NCBI GenBank assembly: GCA_026119935.1
Contig: JALRMH010000046.1
Location: 62,001 to 126,000, forward strand
Length of the DNA stretch: 64,000 bases
DNA from: Endothia cerciana
Lineage: Eukaryota; Ascomycota; Sordariomycetes; Diaporthales; Cryphonectriaceae
Direction: 5' to 3'
Numbering within the stretch: position 1 is the first letter of the stretch; each line of letters begins with the position of its first letter. Both the position numbers and the translations under genes were made by a program. Positions 24,879 through 35,715 of the stretch are shown here, piece after piece. The notes beneath the pieces were generated by a model. That model did no database searches and was not told where the DNA came from. It saw only the letters and a program-made list of their open reading frames with translations.

Positions 24879-26077
24879 ATGTCGCACAGTACGTTCCAAA
24901 TCCCCAATTCCTCGGGCCCCCCCTCTCCCGCCCGGTGAAAACGCAACCATCTAACAACCCAGGCAAAAGGAACACCTCCCGGCCCGTCTTCACCTCGCAC
25001 GAGCGGGCGATGGCCAAGTCCGCCTGGGCCTCCTCGTCCGCCCGCCTGAACCGCGACTCCTTCCTGCCGTTCGGCTCGTGCTCGCTGTGCCTCGAGGCCG
25101 CCCTCGACCCCGTCGCGTGCGCGCTGGGCGACATCTTCTGCCGCGAGTGCGCCCTGAGCAACATCCTCGCGCAGAAGAAGGAGATCAGGCGGTCGGAGAG
25201 GCTTCGGGAGCAGGAGGAGGAGGAGGCCGCGGGGGCGAGGGCGAGGGAGGACGAGGAGGCCCAGGCGAGGGCCGTGAGGGAGTTCGAGCTCCTGCAGGCC
25301 GGCCTTGACGCCGGCGGCGCGAGGGCGGGGCTTGCCCCGGCGGACGGCGAGGCGGGAGGGGCGAGGAGGGGCGAGAAGCGCAAATTTGCGCTCGACGAGG
25401 ACGAGGTCGCGCGGCATGCTAAGGATGACCGCGCCAAGGCACGAAAGGCAATCGAGGATGAGAAGGTGGGTGGTTCCCCGTGCGCGGTGTTCCGGGCCGG
25501 ACCGGTTTCTGACTGAACACTGCAGAACTCGAAACCCTCCCTGCCGTCTTTCTGGGTGCCCTCGGTGGTCCCGACTTCGAACACGAAAGACAAGCTGCAC
25601 GAGGTCAAGAAGAAAGCCAAGACGTCACCCGTCTGCCCGTCATCACAGGAGCAGAGCCCTCACACGTACTCCCTGCACACGCTGGTGACGATCAACTTCG
25701 CCGAGGAGGTATCCGAGGACACCAAGGCGAAGACGAGGATATGTCCCAGCTGTAAAAAGGCCCTGACGAACGCGTCCAGGGCGATGCTTGCCAAGCCCTG
25801 TGGGCACGTGCTCTGCAAGGCCTGCGCGGGCCAGTTCATGAAGCCGTCGGGACATGTGGATTCTCACGCTCACCCCGACGATGCGGACGGTCCGGATACG
25901 GTGCGGTGCTATACCTGCGATGCGGACGTCACGGAGCGGGCACCGAAGAAGAGCAGTGGCAGGAAGGACAAGGAGAAGATACGACCGGGCGTCGTTGAGT
26001 TGAAGAGTGATGGCACAGGATTCTCGGCTGGCGGGGTGAACGAGGTGAAGAAGTCGGGGACGGCCTTTCAGTGCTGA
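24879..26077 (+). CDS. NOSIP-like RING/U-box protein
   Basis: Three exons: 24879-24888 (only 10 coding nt), 24963-25465 and 25526-26077, giving 354 residues. The tiny first exon joins to give MSHSKRNTSRPVFTSHERA, the invariant start of the NOSIP family, which fixes both start and splice. The first RING-like half holds C43, C46, C63 and C66 (CSLC, CREC). A helical Lys/Glu-rich middle follows. The second RING begins at about residue 244 (CPSCKKAL, CGHVLCKAC). Human NOSIP is an E3 ubiquitin ligase also found with the spliceosome; fungal orthologues are little studied, so E3 activity is inferred. The protein is probably nuclear. Confidence 0.9.
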
Positions 26078-26205
26078 CATAGATCGATAGCAGAAGAGAG
26101 TCCGGTCACCATTGGAGAAGCAGTTGGACATCGCATGTCCCAGACCTTATTTTTGGGGGGCGGGGGACGGGGGGCGGTGGTTGTCTAACTCTGGCAGCCT
26201 GTTTG

Positions 26206-27522
26206 CTATTTGGTCATAATCCTTCTCTCTTGAGCCCACTCCACGAGACTCACGATGAGAGCTCCACTCATCAGCCTGTTCCTCACCCCCCCATACTTTC
26301 CGGCAATCTGGCCTCTGGGTGGGACTTCTATTTTCCTGCCTGACATCCTCGAAAGCAAGGCCTGCGCGGCCGGTGATCTCCGGACGAATGCCAAGATGAA
26401 GAAGTACAGCCGGACAATTAAGCCGTGAATAATGTCTTTGGACAACATGGTCGTCCCGTGGTTGAAGAACGCCTTCAGCAACTCGCCCGAGAGGCCATCG
26501 TACAGGGCCGAGATGCCCTCGGTCTTCCCTATCCTCATGATCGTCGCGAATATGTTCTTCTCGCGCAGATGGTGCAGGCGTCGGCTGATGGACTCCGCCG
26601 GGCTGTGTTCTCGTGCCGGCGCCCCAGCATTCCGCTCCGCGCCCGGCGGCATATCGTCCCTGGCAACCCCTAACGGCGGCTGCGGCCCCGGACTCTCCGG
26701 CGCGGAGACCTGCACCCTCGCCTTGGCGATGTTGAACGGATATGTCACCGCCGTGGCGACGACCTTACTCAGCGCCGCGACCAGGAACACCATGCCGCCG
26801 CCCTCGCCCCCGCGCCCCCTGTCCACGAGCGCCTTCTTCAGCGCGTGCTGCAGGTAGAACGTGATGCTCGGGTTCAGCGTCAGCACCAGGGTTGCGCTGT
26901 ACCCGGACCACAGGCCCGTGAAGCCCTTCTCGGCCCGGATGACGTGCAGCACCTCCCCGAACGAGGCGTCCGCGGAGCTCTGGCCGCCGCCACTGACGTC
27001 GTCCGTGATGAGCGAGGCGGTCTGCTTCCGCGTCACGACGTTGCCGATTGGCGTGGTGAAGAAGCGCGCGCAGGCCCCTGCCGCGGCGCCCACGGCGAGC
27101 TCCTCCCACACGGGCAGGCGGCGGCTGCTGCCCCGGGACCGGCGGGAGCGGAACCAGGTGTAGAAGAGGAAGAAGAGGAAACTGTCCTGTGGAGGGGGGA
27201 GGGGGAGGTGTCAGTGTTGCCCCTAGATCGCACGCACCACGGGGAAATGGGGGGGGGGGGGGTTGTGTGCCCGTACAGCTGCGCTCTTTGCGACGTCGGA
27301 CCCGAGGCCAGCATAGAATGCCCGCAGGCCGCCCTCGCGCCCGTGGATCTTCTCGAAGGCGTCGAGGAGCCCCCCGTACGGCTCGGGCGGGGCGATGGTC
27401 CGCTGCACCTTGAGCCGTGTGTTCACGAGGTCCAGCGGGTATGTTGTCGTCGCCGAGATGGCGGTCCCCACCGCGCCGGACACGGCGTGGCCTATGGCCG
27501 GGAGGAAGTTGTCCGCCGGCAT
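26206..27522 (-). CDS. ANT1: Peroxisomal adenine nucleotide carrier
   Basis: Two exons, 27277-27522 and 26206-27186, give 408 residues. The three mitochondrial-carrier-family repeats carry TYPLDLVNTRLKVQ (repeat 1), TTPIGNVVTRKQT (repeat 2) and YPFNIAKARVQV (repeat 3). The TTPIxNVVTRKQT version of repeat 2 is diagnostic of the peroxisomal ATP carrier rather than mitochondrial ones. The carrier exchanges cytosolic ATP for peroxisomal AMP, supporting fatty-acid activation for beta-oxidation. I chose the ATG at 27522 (MPADN), since family members begin just before the first repeat; an in-frame ATG lies five codons upstream. The protein is longer than the usual 320-350 residues because of an insertion after repeat 3 (SPGPQPP...REHSPAES) and a C-terminal extension. 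It converges with the NOSIP-like gene at only 128 bp. Confidence 0.88.
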
Positions 27523-28266
27523 CGCTCGTGTTCCCAATCAGTCAGGCCGGCGCGTGGCTCCGGAAAGATAGATCCACGGTAGCAGCCTGGCTAGACACGC
27601 ACGCAGGAATGGCAGCGACGGGGGAAGGAGCACGCGTGAGTTGGTGTATGGCGGGTAGCCCGAAGAGCCGGGGCGGTCGATCGTGGGCTTACTGGATGTG
27701 GTCAACCTCTCAGGACAGCGGTTAAGCCATGGGAGAATGGCTGGACGTCTCGTCTCGTCTCGTTTCGCTCCACGAGACCGGCGCGCTCCCGATCGACGTC
27801 ATCCTGTCCGGCGCGAGCCTCGGCTGCAGCAGCAAAGGTGGGTCTACCCCAGACTCTCAGGGGGGGAGAGCCCCTGTCAGGCTACACCGTAGTACCACGC
27901 ACCCCCCTGTGCATGCTGCTATCTGGCAGAGAGACACCGCTCCTTTCTCGACGCTTGGCTCTCTGCTCCAGATCCAGTCTGAATGCCCGTCTGCTGTGGG
28001 GTTCATTGTCCTATGTAATACCATGCCTTGAGGATGGCTTCTTCGCAGGGCGAGAGGTAGGGTCAAAAGCATATGAGTGCGTGACCTGGTATCATTTTTC
28101 GTGGTACTCATTCCAGCATCCTATCCCAGAGATGCCCCAAAACACAGTCGTGTTCGTCAACTTCGTGATCAGAAGTAACATATCCTTCCGAGCCCCAACG
28201 CCATGCGATCCCAAATACAGTACTTTACAGCCGTGCACACTCGAAGTCATCCCGGGCCTGAGCCTC
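27523..28266. other. Region between the ANT1 start and the SGF73 end
   Basis: It holds the ANT1 promoter and SGF73 3' region. A plus-strand frame from 27729 opens with a plausible peptide (MGEWLDVSSRLVSLHETG) that runs about 36 codons to a GTGGGT donor-like site. I cannot extend or recognise it. Confidence 0.45.
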
Positions 28267-30015
28267 CTAAGCTGGGCCACCGACAGACACCTGCCTTTGC
28301 TGCGACATGGACGCCGCGAAACTACCCGATCGAGCGCTACCAGGCATGCCAGCTCCCATCATCGACACATCCTCCTCCTCGCCGGGCGCGTCCATACCCG
28401 GGAGAAGAGGAACGGGAGGGCGGTGGCCGGGATGACCGGGAGGCAGACGTTGAGCGCCGTAGCCCCTGACCTTGAAAATGTTCTTGCGGCCGTTGTCTGT
28501 GGCGGCATCGATCGCGTGGCGCAGGCGGACAAGCTGGGTCTCGCGCTTGAGAAAATTGAGCTGAGGCTGCGGCACGACGGGCTGGGGGTTCCACTTCCTG
28601 AGGGAGCTCATGACGGCATTGTACTCCTCGTCGGAGTCGACCGGGCCGGCGTTGAGATCGTCGTCCTCCTCGATGGGAGCGCTGGCGTCCAGAGCGGCCT
28701 CTGCGGGCTGAGTGTTAAAGCACGGACACTTGCAATAGCAGAGAACATGACTTACTCTGCTGACGAGCCTGATTCTTCTTCTGGTACGCAGCCAGCAGCA
28801 TGTCGTATGGGAGAGATCGTCCGGCGACAGCTCGCTTGGCTCCCATGCTGTGAGATTTGCACGTTAGAGATCTGGCGCAGGGCTGCCCGTTGGGCAGAAG
28901 AACGCCGCATTGTCGCTCAACATCGACGGGACCTGCACATTACCTGAGGTTAGCCGGAGGACCCGGGGGGGGGGGGGTATTTCGGGTAGGGGTGAGTGAC
29001 GGCTCATGGTAGAAAAGGATTCTGGTAGAGGGTGAGGATGGGGGTAAGGGAGATGGGCCCGCCGCAAGGGAAGCTGTTTAGGGTCCTGAGACTTCCGCCT
29101 CAACCATGAATCCAAGTAGGGTTGTGGCGTCGACAGGGATCAGGAAGATGGAAAGGAGACCGGGCGCCTCTACAACAGAAATTGTGTTTGCGAAGAACTC
29201 ACCCTTTGGCTTCGTCTTGGGCTTTGGTTCGTCCTTCTTTTTCTTCTGCTTCGGACCTTTATCTGGCTCTCCGTCGGCCTTCCTCTTCTTGCCCTTGAGG
29301 TCTCCGTCTCCAGCCTTCTTGCCAGCAACCTTCTTGGTAGACTTGCCCCCGGTGCCCTTTTCGTCTTCGTCGTCATCGCCGCTGTGGGCGTCGCCGCCCA
29401 GAGCGATACCCTCTTCTTCTGCGCGGCGCTCTCGCTCCTCTCGCGCGGCCTGCTCCTTGGCGCGCTCGCGGGCTTCCCGAGCAGCCTTCTTGCGGTTGGC
29501 CTTCTCCTTCTTGATCTTCAGACACCCGTTGATGTGCTCCACTGCGGTCGTCATCAGGATGCTCTTCTTGCACCACTTGCAAGAGGTGAGGGCCGGGCTG
29601 TCGAGCATTGGTATGCCTTTGATGAAGGTCTCGTGTGGAAGGTCGTCGAGGTGGTTGACAGCAGTGCCGGGCGATGGGGCGCGATTCGCGGCAGCACCGG
29701 CCTTTGCCTTCTTCTGGTCTGTCCAGACCAGCTATCAGCGACCGTGTAATGGACGGGATGGGGAGGGGGGGAGGCTGCTCGCATACACGCACCTTCGACA
29801 ACATGACCCCTCTCGTAGTCGCCGGGCTCCTTGATCTTGGGAAATTTGTCCTTGAGTTTGAAGGCGCCCATCTTGGCTTTGCCTGCCGAGGGTTTTTTCT
29901 TAGACGCGACCTTGATGGTGGCCTCATCGTCTGGATCGATGAGACACGTTAGTGGGACGTCGTCCGTCTTCCAACACGGCGCTACCGTTTACTCACCCTT
30001 ACGGTCGTCACCCAT
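28267..30015 (-). CDS. SGF73: SAGA complex subunit Sgf73 / ataxin-7 homologue (SCA7 domain)
   Basis: Five exons: 29997-30015, 29793-29930, 29203-29718, 28756-28932, 28267-28700; phases agree and give 427 residues. An N-terminal zinc finger has C99, C102, H114 and C118 (CKWC...EHINGC). A Lys/Glu-rich helical and basic segment follows. The SCA7 zinc-binding domain opens exon 4: DVERQCGVLLPNGQPC then SLTCKSH, with C233, C243, C249 and H252, and continues MGAKRAV, GRSLPYDMLLAAY. The C-terminal exon carries acidic and Pro/Gln-rich sequence. Sgf73 anchors the deubiquitinase module (Ubp8, Sgf11, Sus1) to SAGA and acts in H2B deubiquitination in the nucleus. The fifth exon uses the second of two nearby AG acceptors; only that one keeps frame. 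Confidence 0.92.
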
Positions 30016-30888
30016 GGTGCTTGTCCGGGCCTCACCACCCTCACGCTGGACAAGTCTAAAGTACGGCCAAGTAGGTGACTACTTTGTGGTTAAGAAGAAG
30101 GAGGGCGCTCTGCAGCGGGTTGCAGAGGGTCTCAGATGAAGTATTCGAAATTCCGGGGATGGGCAGTCGGCTCGGATGATGTCGTGGGCTGGAGCTCGGA
30201 TGGACACAGCCGCGAAGGAGGCGAGCTAGGAGGTGGAGCTGCCGAGGGGAGTTCCTGCAGTAGTCCAATATGTCTGCGACAGGACTGATGAGGTTTCTGT
30301 TTCGTGAGAGCACTGGTAGCTGGTACAGTCGTCGTTGATGGCGATAAGATGGAAGGGATGAGGTCGGAATAAGGTGCTATGAGTGGGTAAGGAGTCCAGG
30401 CGAGATTGTGGGGTCGACGCATGGCAAGGATCCCGGTAAGGTGCAGGGCTGGTGCAGTACTGTGGCTCTGCTGACAAAGACAGCTTGCAGCCGATATGGG
30501 CCATGCTCGAGGGAGCCCAGCCCAGCTCATGGTCCATGAGTTCCATTGACGCGAGCCGTCCTGTTTGTCATTACCACACTCGTCTTGTGAGGCTTCATTA
30601 TGTAAATCTTCACTACTCAGAACCAGCCAGACACGACTTCGGCTTGGTCGTTGGAAGTCAAGAAAGCCACCACGCTGTCAGCGTGTTGTCCCTCTCGCCA
30701 TGACTTCATGTTGTGGAAACGGCCTGGATGTGGAAAATCGCAATTGCTGCTCCAGTGGTCTAATCACCTGTGGTAGATATTTATGTTGTTTCGTGATCTA
30801 CCACACCTGCACATAGCTGTGGGCCGTGCTCACTATTGTCAGCCATGGCGTGAGCCTTGCTAATGGTGCCTTTATTGCTGATAGTTGA
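30016..30888. other. SGF73 promoter and start of an AT-richer island
   Basis: Composition changes visibly from GC-rich to balanced or AT-rich near 30.5 kb. No gene is recognised. Confidence 0.5.
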
Positions 30889-31270
30889 CTAGATGCCCAA
30901 TTTCAAGCTGCTCTTTACGCTGAGTACATGTGGTCCTGAGTCTATCACAAGAGTTCCCACTTGAGGGTCTATCTCACCTATATACTGATCCAGCTTACAT
31001 GGATATAAGGAGTCTTTCTCCTTATCATCTTCAACGTAGGGGATGCCAATCCACACAAAATGCATTGCACGTTTACCGGCCCTTTGCAATCCGGTCTACT
31101 TTCTCTCCTCTTCACCGTTGATATCCACTGGATGCTCAAAGTTCACTTTCCTAAGAGCAAAACACCTACGTATAGGTTCTGGGAAACAGCCACCTCTCAG
31201 GGTGAGCATCAGCTGTAGTGGACGGTGATACCCTGCCCCTTTGGCGTCAAGGCTGCAGGTTCCTGCTACA
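30889..31270 (-). pseudogene. Decayed unidentified coding remnant
   Basis: One minus-strand frame stays protein-like for about 125 codons with a single internal TAG at about 31100. Upstream of it are AGYHRPLQLMLTLRGGCF and RKVNFEHPVDINGEE; downstream are MHFVWIGIPYVEDD, LDQYIGEIDPQVG and TLVIDSGPHVLSVK, then a stop at 30889-30891. The residue mix is that of a real globular protein, and a TGG-to-TAG change would account for the stop. No start with a promoter or obvious upstream exon was found. I do not recognise the family. Chance cannot be excluded, but the match of residue usage across both sides of the stop argues against it. Confidence 0.35.
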
Positions 31271-31635
31271 TATCACGCGAACTACCATGGCGTCTTTTTT
31301 GTTCACCTGAATACAGCTTCTCAAAGATTATTTGCATTCGAAAGTACTAAGAGTAACTCGAATTGTTTCATATCGTCTTTCTAAATCACGTTGTTATTGC
31401 TCGGATTCTGTTGGCGCATGTCAGGATTCTCATCATCAAGATGGAGTTGGGTGGATACCTCCATGTACCGCCAGCCCACTTGTGTTTAGGTACTTATGCA
31501 TGTCACATCCAGAAATGGCCCGAGTAATCCTGCCTGCATACGAGTGAGGGGTCTTGCAGGGACACGGTTCTGACCCTCGTCCAGGTCCAACCTCCTTAAT
31601 ATTCCCTGCTGCACCTATGCAGATTTGAAGCAAAG
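31271..31635. other. Upstream region of the CorA-like gene
   Basis: AT-richer DNA with no recognisable coding content. It would hold the promoter of the gene starting at 31636. Confidence 0.5.
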
Positions 31636-33345
31636 ATGCCTACGATGGGTGATTGTGCGTACCTCGAACAAATTGCCCAATGGGCACCGTCGACCGATCG
31701 GCCTCAGAACAGCGTCGCCGTGGCAGGGTGTATGCTCGAGGTAGGAGATCAGGCGGGAAATACTCGTCAGTTTTGCAAATCGCGATGTCTTCTTCTACGT
31801 ATACCTAGGTAGCAAAACTAATCAGACGAAGAGCGCGAGTTCTCATCCCACACAGCGCTGGAGCGATGGCTGGATGCCTGGAGTGGCAATAGTCAGGTGC
31901 CATTCAGAATACTGTACGTCTGCTCGGGCTATATAATCAACCTCTATTATTATTTCTCACTCGTTGGTCAATTTCAAGCTTCGTCAACAACTTAGACCGG
32001 ATGGCCCCTACGAGCCATGTCCTACTTAGAACACTACAAACGAAGTGCGGCGTGACGGCCAGGTTCATCCTCGAATGCGCCAGTGATTTCTTCTGGACGG
32101 TCTTTCCGACCGAGTCTTTCTTGGTCAATTCTGCTCAAGGTATGGCCCTTCAGAGCTTACATATCGTGCAACAGAAGTGTCTGAGACTTTCCAGTTGTAC
32201 ATTACGGGTTCTGGCTCTGGCAGAAAGACCCTAAAGCGTCCTATGTCCAGCTAATAGCCGGTGCGGACTCTTTCACATATATTTGCGTCAATCATCCAGA
32301 TAAAATACGAGATCGCATAACCAAGATTATTTCCGAGCGGCCTAGTTATGCTACTCAGGCACTCTTCATCGATGTATTAATCATGGAGGAAGTTTTGGCT
32401 GGCTACCGTTCTGCCATTGATGAGTATCGGACCAACCTCCGGAATATCGTAAGCTCCTGGTCATATCCTGTACTCGCGACCTCCCGAGGGGGGCAATCAC
32501 TTCTGCTTTGTGGACAACTAACGCTCACCTTCTAAGGAATACGGTAGAGATAGTTATGGCGTCAGCGAAAAAGCAAAAGACCTCCATCGCCTTGCGACTC
32601 TGTGGCACACTCTTCGAAAGGATCTGGCCGACATCAAACAGCACATCATCCATCTGCGGTTCTTGTCAGAAGAGCGCAATAGCCTGCTCAACAGCCCCCA
32701 CGCTGCCAGAGCCTTGATTACACTGGGTGACTCGTGCGACTTCTGGTCGAGATGGGTATCGACCTACCTGGAGAGAACCAACAACCGCATCAACCTGGTT
32801 GGTGCTCCCCGCATAGACACTTTATGTGTGGACTGTGGGCTGCCTAGGCGTTGACACTTGGACAGATGCATCACTTGGCAGCGCAGAAGATAAGCTTGGA
32901 TACACAGATGGACAGCATCTCCATGTCCACTCTGGCTCTCATCACTGCCATCTTTCTCCCGGGAACCTTCATTTGCGTAAGTCCACTCCCCCAGACGGCG
33001 AAGACCGATGGTGATCATAAGATTGACATGACCATCTATGGATCGTAGTCTGTGCTCAGCACGGATTTCTTCTCCTACAGGGAAGCATCACTCGACGTAT
33101 CCCGACTGGCATGGATCCTTCCGGCAGCCATGATTCCGGCTACTTTTGTGGTTGTCGTCGGCTGGTGGGCGTGGTTTCGGTATCGAGCACACTGCTACGT
33201 CTATATGGGGCAGGTTGGGGATGAGAAAGCTGGTCGAAGCCCGAATGAGGACATCCATCCGCACGTCTTAAGGAGCGACCGCCCCTTCAGGTTCCTCGCG
33301 CATCTTATTGACGCGAGTCCAAACAAGCACGGGGAGACATTCTAG
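31636..33345 (+). CDS. CorA-like two-helix membrane protein (fungal family)
   Basis: Seven exons assembled by hand: 31636-31765, 31826-31913, 31979-32139, 32195-32448, 32537-32797, 32866-32976, 33049-33345; every phase closes and gives 433 residues. Joins restore continuous peptides such as VPFRILFVNNLDRM, HYGFWLWQKDPKASYVQL and FTYICVNHPDKIRDR. The N-terminal two thirds is soluble and helical. The end has the CorA-like signature: a long helix (LAAQKISLDTQMDSISM), a first membrane helix (LALITAIFLPGTFIC, about 318-338), a short loop with FFSYREA, a second helix (about 355-378, ILPAAMIPATFVVVVGWWAW) and a basic exit (RYRA). The GMN signature of true Mg2+ channels is absent, as in many fungal family members, so ion transport is not assured. 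The first intron (GTCAGT donor) is the weakest join. Confidence 0.78.
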
Positions 33346-34929
33346 GACCTGAGTATTTGTGACGACTGAGAACTATAGGAGCTAGACACGATCTGACAAG
33401 GGCATCTCGTTAGTGAAAATGCGCGGACTCGATTAGTAAATCGAGCAAAGACCGTGAAATGAGCCAGCAGTGTAATCAACGCTCTTTGTGGACCGGAACT
33501 TGGAGGAGAGAAAGCATCACTTCTTCATCGGACAGACTCGATGAACACTTTGAAAAAACCAGCATCTACTGCCTAGATAGTAAGCATTCGCGAGACTCTT
33601 AGGAATCACCACACGCTGTCTACCTCAACTACCCCATAAGAAACGAGAAGATGTATGGCACCCACATTCTGGCTGGCAACAGGACACGTCGTATTAGTGC
33701 GCCGTCCCAGCATCCGCGGTGCCCATCCGGGCCCTACTACTACTTCAATCTCATTTCGCAGCCATTCACTCAACCCGTCAGCCTAGTCGTATAAGCGGCG
33801 TAATTTCAATACCACGCAAGCTAACAAGATAAACAAAGTGCAAGGTAACTCCTTATGAAAATACCACGAGCGAACGGAGCAATCTCTCTAAAATAAAACG
33901 TCCAACAGAACCATACGAACGGACACGGCGAGCAAGGCCATACGAGAAAATTATTCCGGGGATCTGCCCTGAAAACAGGGTGGTATCTCGTAGGCTCGGG
34001 TGTTTCAACTCCAGGGCAAAATCAAGAAACAGCTCACTGGTTGCGACAAATAACGACGTTCACAGCGCAGCCTTGTGGCGTGCTGTAAGTGTACAGGAGA
34101 AAATCTGCAAAAGCAGCAAGCAGGTACTATAGCAAGTGTAGCAAAAAGCCGTAAGCAAAGCCCCAACACCCAGCCCTCCGCTTGACGACAGGTTTTATAA
34201 TCTTTAAATTCTTCTCAATTTTTGTCCTCAGTCTGTACGATCTGGTTAGTCTGAAAAGTCCAGGCGTCCACTCCAAGCATATACTGACTGGTGCCTGGTA
34301 GCTAAGATAAGCCCCCCCCCCGTCCCCCAAAAGGATTCGGTATGGTGAATGATCACCTGAGTAGATAGTGCTAATGATTCGAGTTTTTACACTTGCAGTT
34401 ATACTAGCTCATATATTACGACAGATTTCTTGGATTTTAGGAATACTCTCTCAAATATTGGATTGAAAATCAGTAGAACATGTTGCACAGCGAAATCATT
34501 AACAATTGGGTTGAGTACTGATGAAGCATATGTACAATGAGGGCAACTGCTGCTAGGGGGGGGATTTAATAACCTTAGTGAAGTTAACAGTGCAGAGCAT
34601 ATTATTAAATGGCATAATCATCTGTCCAGGAAACGAATCATGAGGCTTGAAATGATTGACAAGACTTTTCACCGTAAATGATATAATAATATATTGCAGA
34701 AACCAAATGCCATCGCGAGCCCAATTGAAGGTCTGGAGGTGATTTGGCAGGGGCCTGTTGCTCGACAGGGAATGAATGCCATTGGTTCGGGCGGCCAGAT
34801 TCAAAAGATTCTTAGCGTCACCGACCTCGCGCACCCAAGGCCTGCAAACCTACCTCCTAACTCCTCGGTCCTCTCGCGCAGCTCGACTCCTCCGACACAC
34901 GCCCCTTTCCCTTCCCCTGAAGAGGAACC
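33346..34929. other. AT-richer gene-free stretch and TIM8 promoter
   Basis: It starts with the 3' region of the CorA-like gene. The DNA becomes strongly AT-rich from about 34130 to 34700 and carries a 10-base C run at 34312-34321. No gene-like frame is found. C/T-rich leader sequence reappears from about 34830, just before TIM8. Confidence 0.55.
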
Positions 34930-35269
34930 ATGGACTACTCCTCGTTCGACCAGACCGACCTCGACCGGCTCAGCGCCAAGGACAAGCAGGAGCTGCGGCA
35001 GTTCATCAACAACGAGCAGCAGAAGGCTCAGATCCAGCAACGTACGCCAACGCGACCTACCGGTGCCCCTCCATTACTTGCCTGGCGCTGACGAAGATAT
35101 AGGGTCGCATGACCTGACAGAGATGTGTTTCAAGAAGTGCATCTCGGGATCGATCAAGAGCAAGACGCTGGATGGGGGCGAGCAGGCGTGCTTGGCCAAC
35201 TGTGTCGACCGGTTCATGGACGCGAGTGTGCTTGCTGTCAAGCACCTGCAGGGTATGCGCCAGGGCTGA
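34930..35269 (+). CDS. TIM8: Mitochondrial intermembrane-space chaperone Tim8
   Basis: Two exons, 34930-35041 and 35103-35269, give 92 residues. The small-Tim twin CX3C motif is present: C46-FKK-C50, sixteen residues, then C67-LAN-C71, which form two disulfides through the Mia40 pathway. The N-terminal helix (LSAKDKQELRQFINNEQQKAQIQ) and C-terminal helix (RFMDASVLAVKHLQ) match Tim8 more closely than Tim9, Tim10 or Tim13. Tim8 works with Tim13 to escort hydrophobic precursors to the TIM22 pathway. The 61 nt intron lies just before the first cysteine pair. Confidence 0.9.
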
Positions 35270-35715
35270 ATGGAGCATAGGGACGAGACGAGGCATGGAG
35301 GCCGGGCGACTTGGTTGAGAGAAGACACACACGGACTCGGACGGTTAAAGACGGGCACGTCCCGTGCGACAGAGTCATTCCGAAGGGTCCGGCGGCATGC
35401 CGCGGCCAGACAAACAAAGACTGCTGCGATTGTCACAGCATGTATCATATACGCGACGCATCTTGGCACATTACGATTGTATGCTCGTAACTCCGATATA
35501 ATTCTTCTCTTGATATGTATGGGCATGGGCGGATCACACAGAGAGACGCAATGTATGGAGGCAGGATGAGGACTTGTCAATTCATTCCATTGGTATCAAG
35601 AGCCCCTCGAAATCCTGTATGACGCCGTTTGAATGCCCGAATTTCATTCGTTCCCTTTTGTGTCCGTAACCTCCCAGAATTTTTGCCAAATATCCATCAA
35701 CTCCCATGAGAGCAC
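35270..35715. other. Intergenic region between the convergent TIM8 and RPL25 genes
   Basis: Both genes end here. The DNA is A/T-rich, with 3'-end-like T-rich sequence near 35600-35690. No coding evidence. Confidence 0.6.

Noticed and set aside
24743..25620. Minus-strand frames of 285 and 262 codons
   Set aside because: Antisense of the NOSIP-like gene, whose N-terminus and RING cysteines are diagnostic.
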